Source: Flaccisagitta enflata
Taxonomy: Eukaryota; Chaetognatha; Sagittoidea; Aphragmophora
Assembly (NCBI GenBank): GCA_965153355.1
Contig: OZ231128.1
Location: 42,284,001 to 42,348,000 of the forward strand
Direction: 5' to 3'
Length of the DNA stretch: 64,000 nt
Made by a program: the position numbers and the translations under genes. Under the pieces are notes generated by a model. The model had not been told where the DNA came from. It was given only the letters and a program-made list of their open reading frames with translations, and searched no databases. This document shows, piece after piece, positions 62,796-64,000 of this stretch; position 1 is the stretch's first letter; each line of letters opens with the position of its first letter.

Positions 62796-62846
62796 CCGAT
62801 ACTAAGCAGGGTCAAGCTTTGCATGGAAAAACTTCCAGAAGAATAA

Positions 62847-62945
62847 GCGCGAGAGAGTGAGAGAGAGAGAGAGAGAGAAAATGTGAGAGAGACACAGAGA
62901 GACACAGAGAGACAGACTGACAGACAGACAGACAGACAGATACAT
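62847..62945. repeat. GA / CAGA microsatellites
   Basis: (GA)n, then GACACAGA and (CAGA)n. Confidence 0.93.
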
Positions 62946-63247
62946 AGGACAGTGGTCTTCCGAAGGCAACATTTGTGTTTCATCCGAAATTCAAAAATAG
63001 AAAAGTGTAAAACTGAATGATTATACCAAAATGATATAGACATATCGACAAACGGACACAGAGAAATGACACAGACACAGATAGACAAATCAATTGCATG
63101 ACAGACATGTACAAGGAAAGAGATGCAAAGAATTAAGAGGACCCCGAAGAGCCGTGGACAGCCTGAAGCAGATAGAGAGGGCCGGACAGACCGCGTGACA
63201 GGAAAAAAGAAAAAGTGAAATATAAAATGGATGAACATATGAACTTA

Positions 63248-63249
63248 GC

Positions 63250-63304
<55 letters not shown>

Positions 63305-63331
63305 AAGAAAGAGAAAAGAAAGAAAGAAAGT

Positions 63332-63406
<75 letters not shown>

Positions 63407-63430
63407 GAAGAAAGATAAGAAAGAAAAGGA
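63248..63430. repeat. (GA)n then (GAAA)n microsatellite
   Basis: GA to about 63300, GAAA to about 63415. Confidence 0.96.
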
Positions 63431-64000
63431 CGGAGACGTAGTATTCTCGTGGGTTCCCCGACGTGTGAGTCTAAGGATAATGGATGAGATTGAAATGAAG
63501 TGGATGTCAGAATTTTGATGCATGATCCTTGTATTTGCGCAAAAAAATGATGTTTTCTCTTTCTCCTCCTGCAAAGAAATACGGAGCTGACGGTCAGGAA
63601 AAAAGTTAACCACGGACGGCAAAGAGCTGACCTCAGGGATAGGGTCAAAACGGTTTCTTTTCAAATGCCTCCTCGCATCTCTTTAAGAGGTAGGCAGCAA
63701 CTGCAGGGTACGACAAAGTGGCCAAGCACGCAAGCATTGCTTGAAGGCAGCTGGCTGATTTTGTAGGCAAGAAGACTAAAAAATATTCTTAAAAATATGA
63801 TAAAAAGAAATAAAAAAAAGATATTCTTAAAAATGTGATAAAAAAGAAAAAAAAGAAACTGAAAAGATTTGTTAAGCAAAGATTGCAAAGATTTTTTTTT
63901 CATTTGCCATATGATTGCATAGTTGCCTTTTTAGGATATCTTACAATAAAGCTATTCATGAAAATTTTGTAGGCAGAAGCTGGTAAGAAAATGTTGCTTG
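63431..64000. other. unique AT-rich end of window
   Basis: 'gcctcctcgcatctctttaa' with GAGGTAGGCAGC near 63667 may be a remnant of a family H stem end. The pair 'aaatattcttaaaaatatga' / 'agatattcttaaaaatgtga' is a short direct repeat at 63780-63840. No gene recognised. Confidence 0.4.

Overview
The window is nuclear DNA of a eukaryote, most likely an invertebrate animal. Pointers are an XK-related-like membrane protein, a CD20/MS4A-like tetraspan protein, TA-flanked Tc1/mariner-type MITEs, very long microsatellites, AATAAA poly(A) signals, and no bacterial-style gene packing. I cannot name the species. Only three long reading frames are convincing: a 2336-codon low-complexity ORF (9255-16265, +), an intronless 419-residue eight-helix protein (17849-19108, +) and an intronless 740-residue XK-related-like protein (29077-31299, -). 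Almost everything else is repeat.

The dominant theme is a set of short mobile elements with one shared plan and different sequences. Read in what I call + orientation, each starts AACAAGG or a similar run plus a small hairpin, then a roughly 10-nt subterminal motif. A family-specific spacer and a (CCGA/CGGA)n tract follow. The end is a TATAGAG-like segment and a stem-loop whose 3' arm is the inverse of the 5' subterminal motif, followed by TAAAAA. I separate families A (5' hairpin GGCCGGATACACGGCC), A' (GTGACGCGGGGTCAC), B (GGCCAAGTAGGCC), C (A-like start, 'gggcaggggccatatttga' spacer), D (GGCCAACACC start) and H (GCCCGACCGGGC). The plan recalls Helentron-derived non-autonomous elements (DINE-1/HINE, which carry GTCY microsatellites, subterminal inverted repeats and a 3' stem-loop). 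No autonomous partner is visible. Most copies are about 0.1-0.3 kb, but some carry large cargo: B copies of 2.3 kb filled with TAGTCCTA palindromes, and a D copy of 1.7 kb filled with three satellites.

Other repeat families are as follows. E is a foldback with GGGCAGCGGCCCC ends, a GTCCTGTAGGAC palindrome and 21-bp internal repeats. F is a set of foldbacks ending CAGTCNRYGGACAAAA. G is a 615-bp MITE with a central palindrome. There are also pogo/mariner-type MITEs with TA flanks, a Harbinger-like MITE, and minisatellites of 192, 77, 66, 40, 30, 21 and 10-11 bp.

Layout: 0-9 kb holds MITEs, a 192-bp foldback array and large foldbacks. 9-16.3 kb is the giant ORF. 17.4-19.5 kb is the tetraspan gene. 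19-28 kb is a 4.4/4.6-kb direct tandem duplication that begins inside that gene's last codons. 28.5-31.4 kb is the XK-related-like gene, flanked by GTT repeats. 31.5-57 kb is nested repeats with a few weak coding fragments. 57.6-62.8 kb is a 40-bp satellite interrupted by the large D element. 62.8-64 kb is microsatellite and AT-rich DNA. The three genes show no sign of acting in one pathway. Coordinates of repeat edges are by eye and may be off by a few bases.
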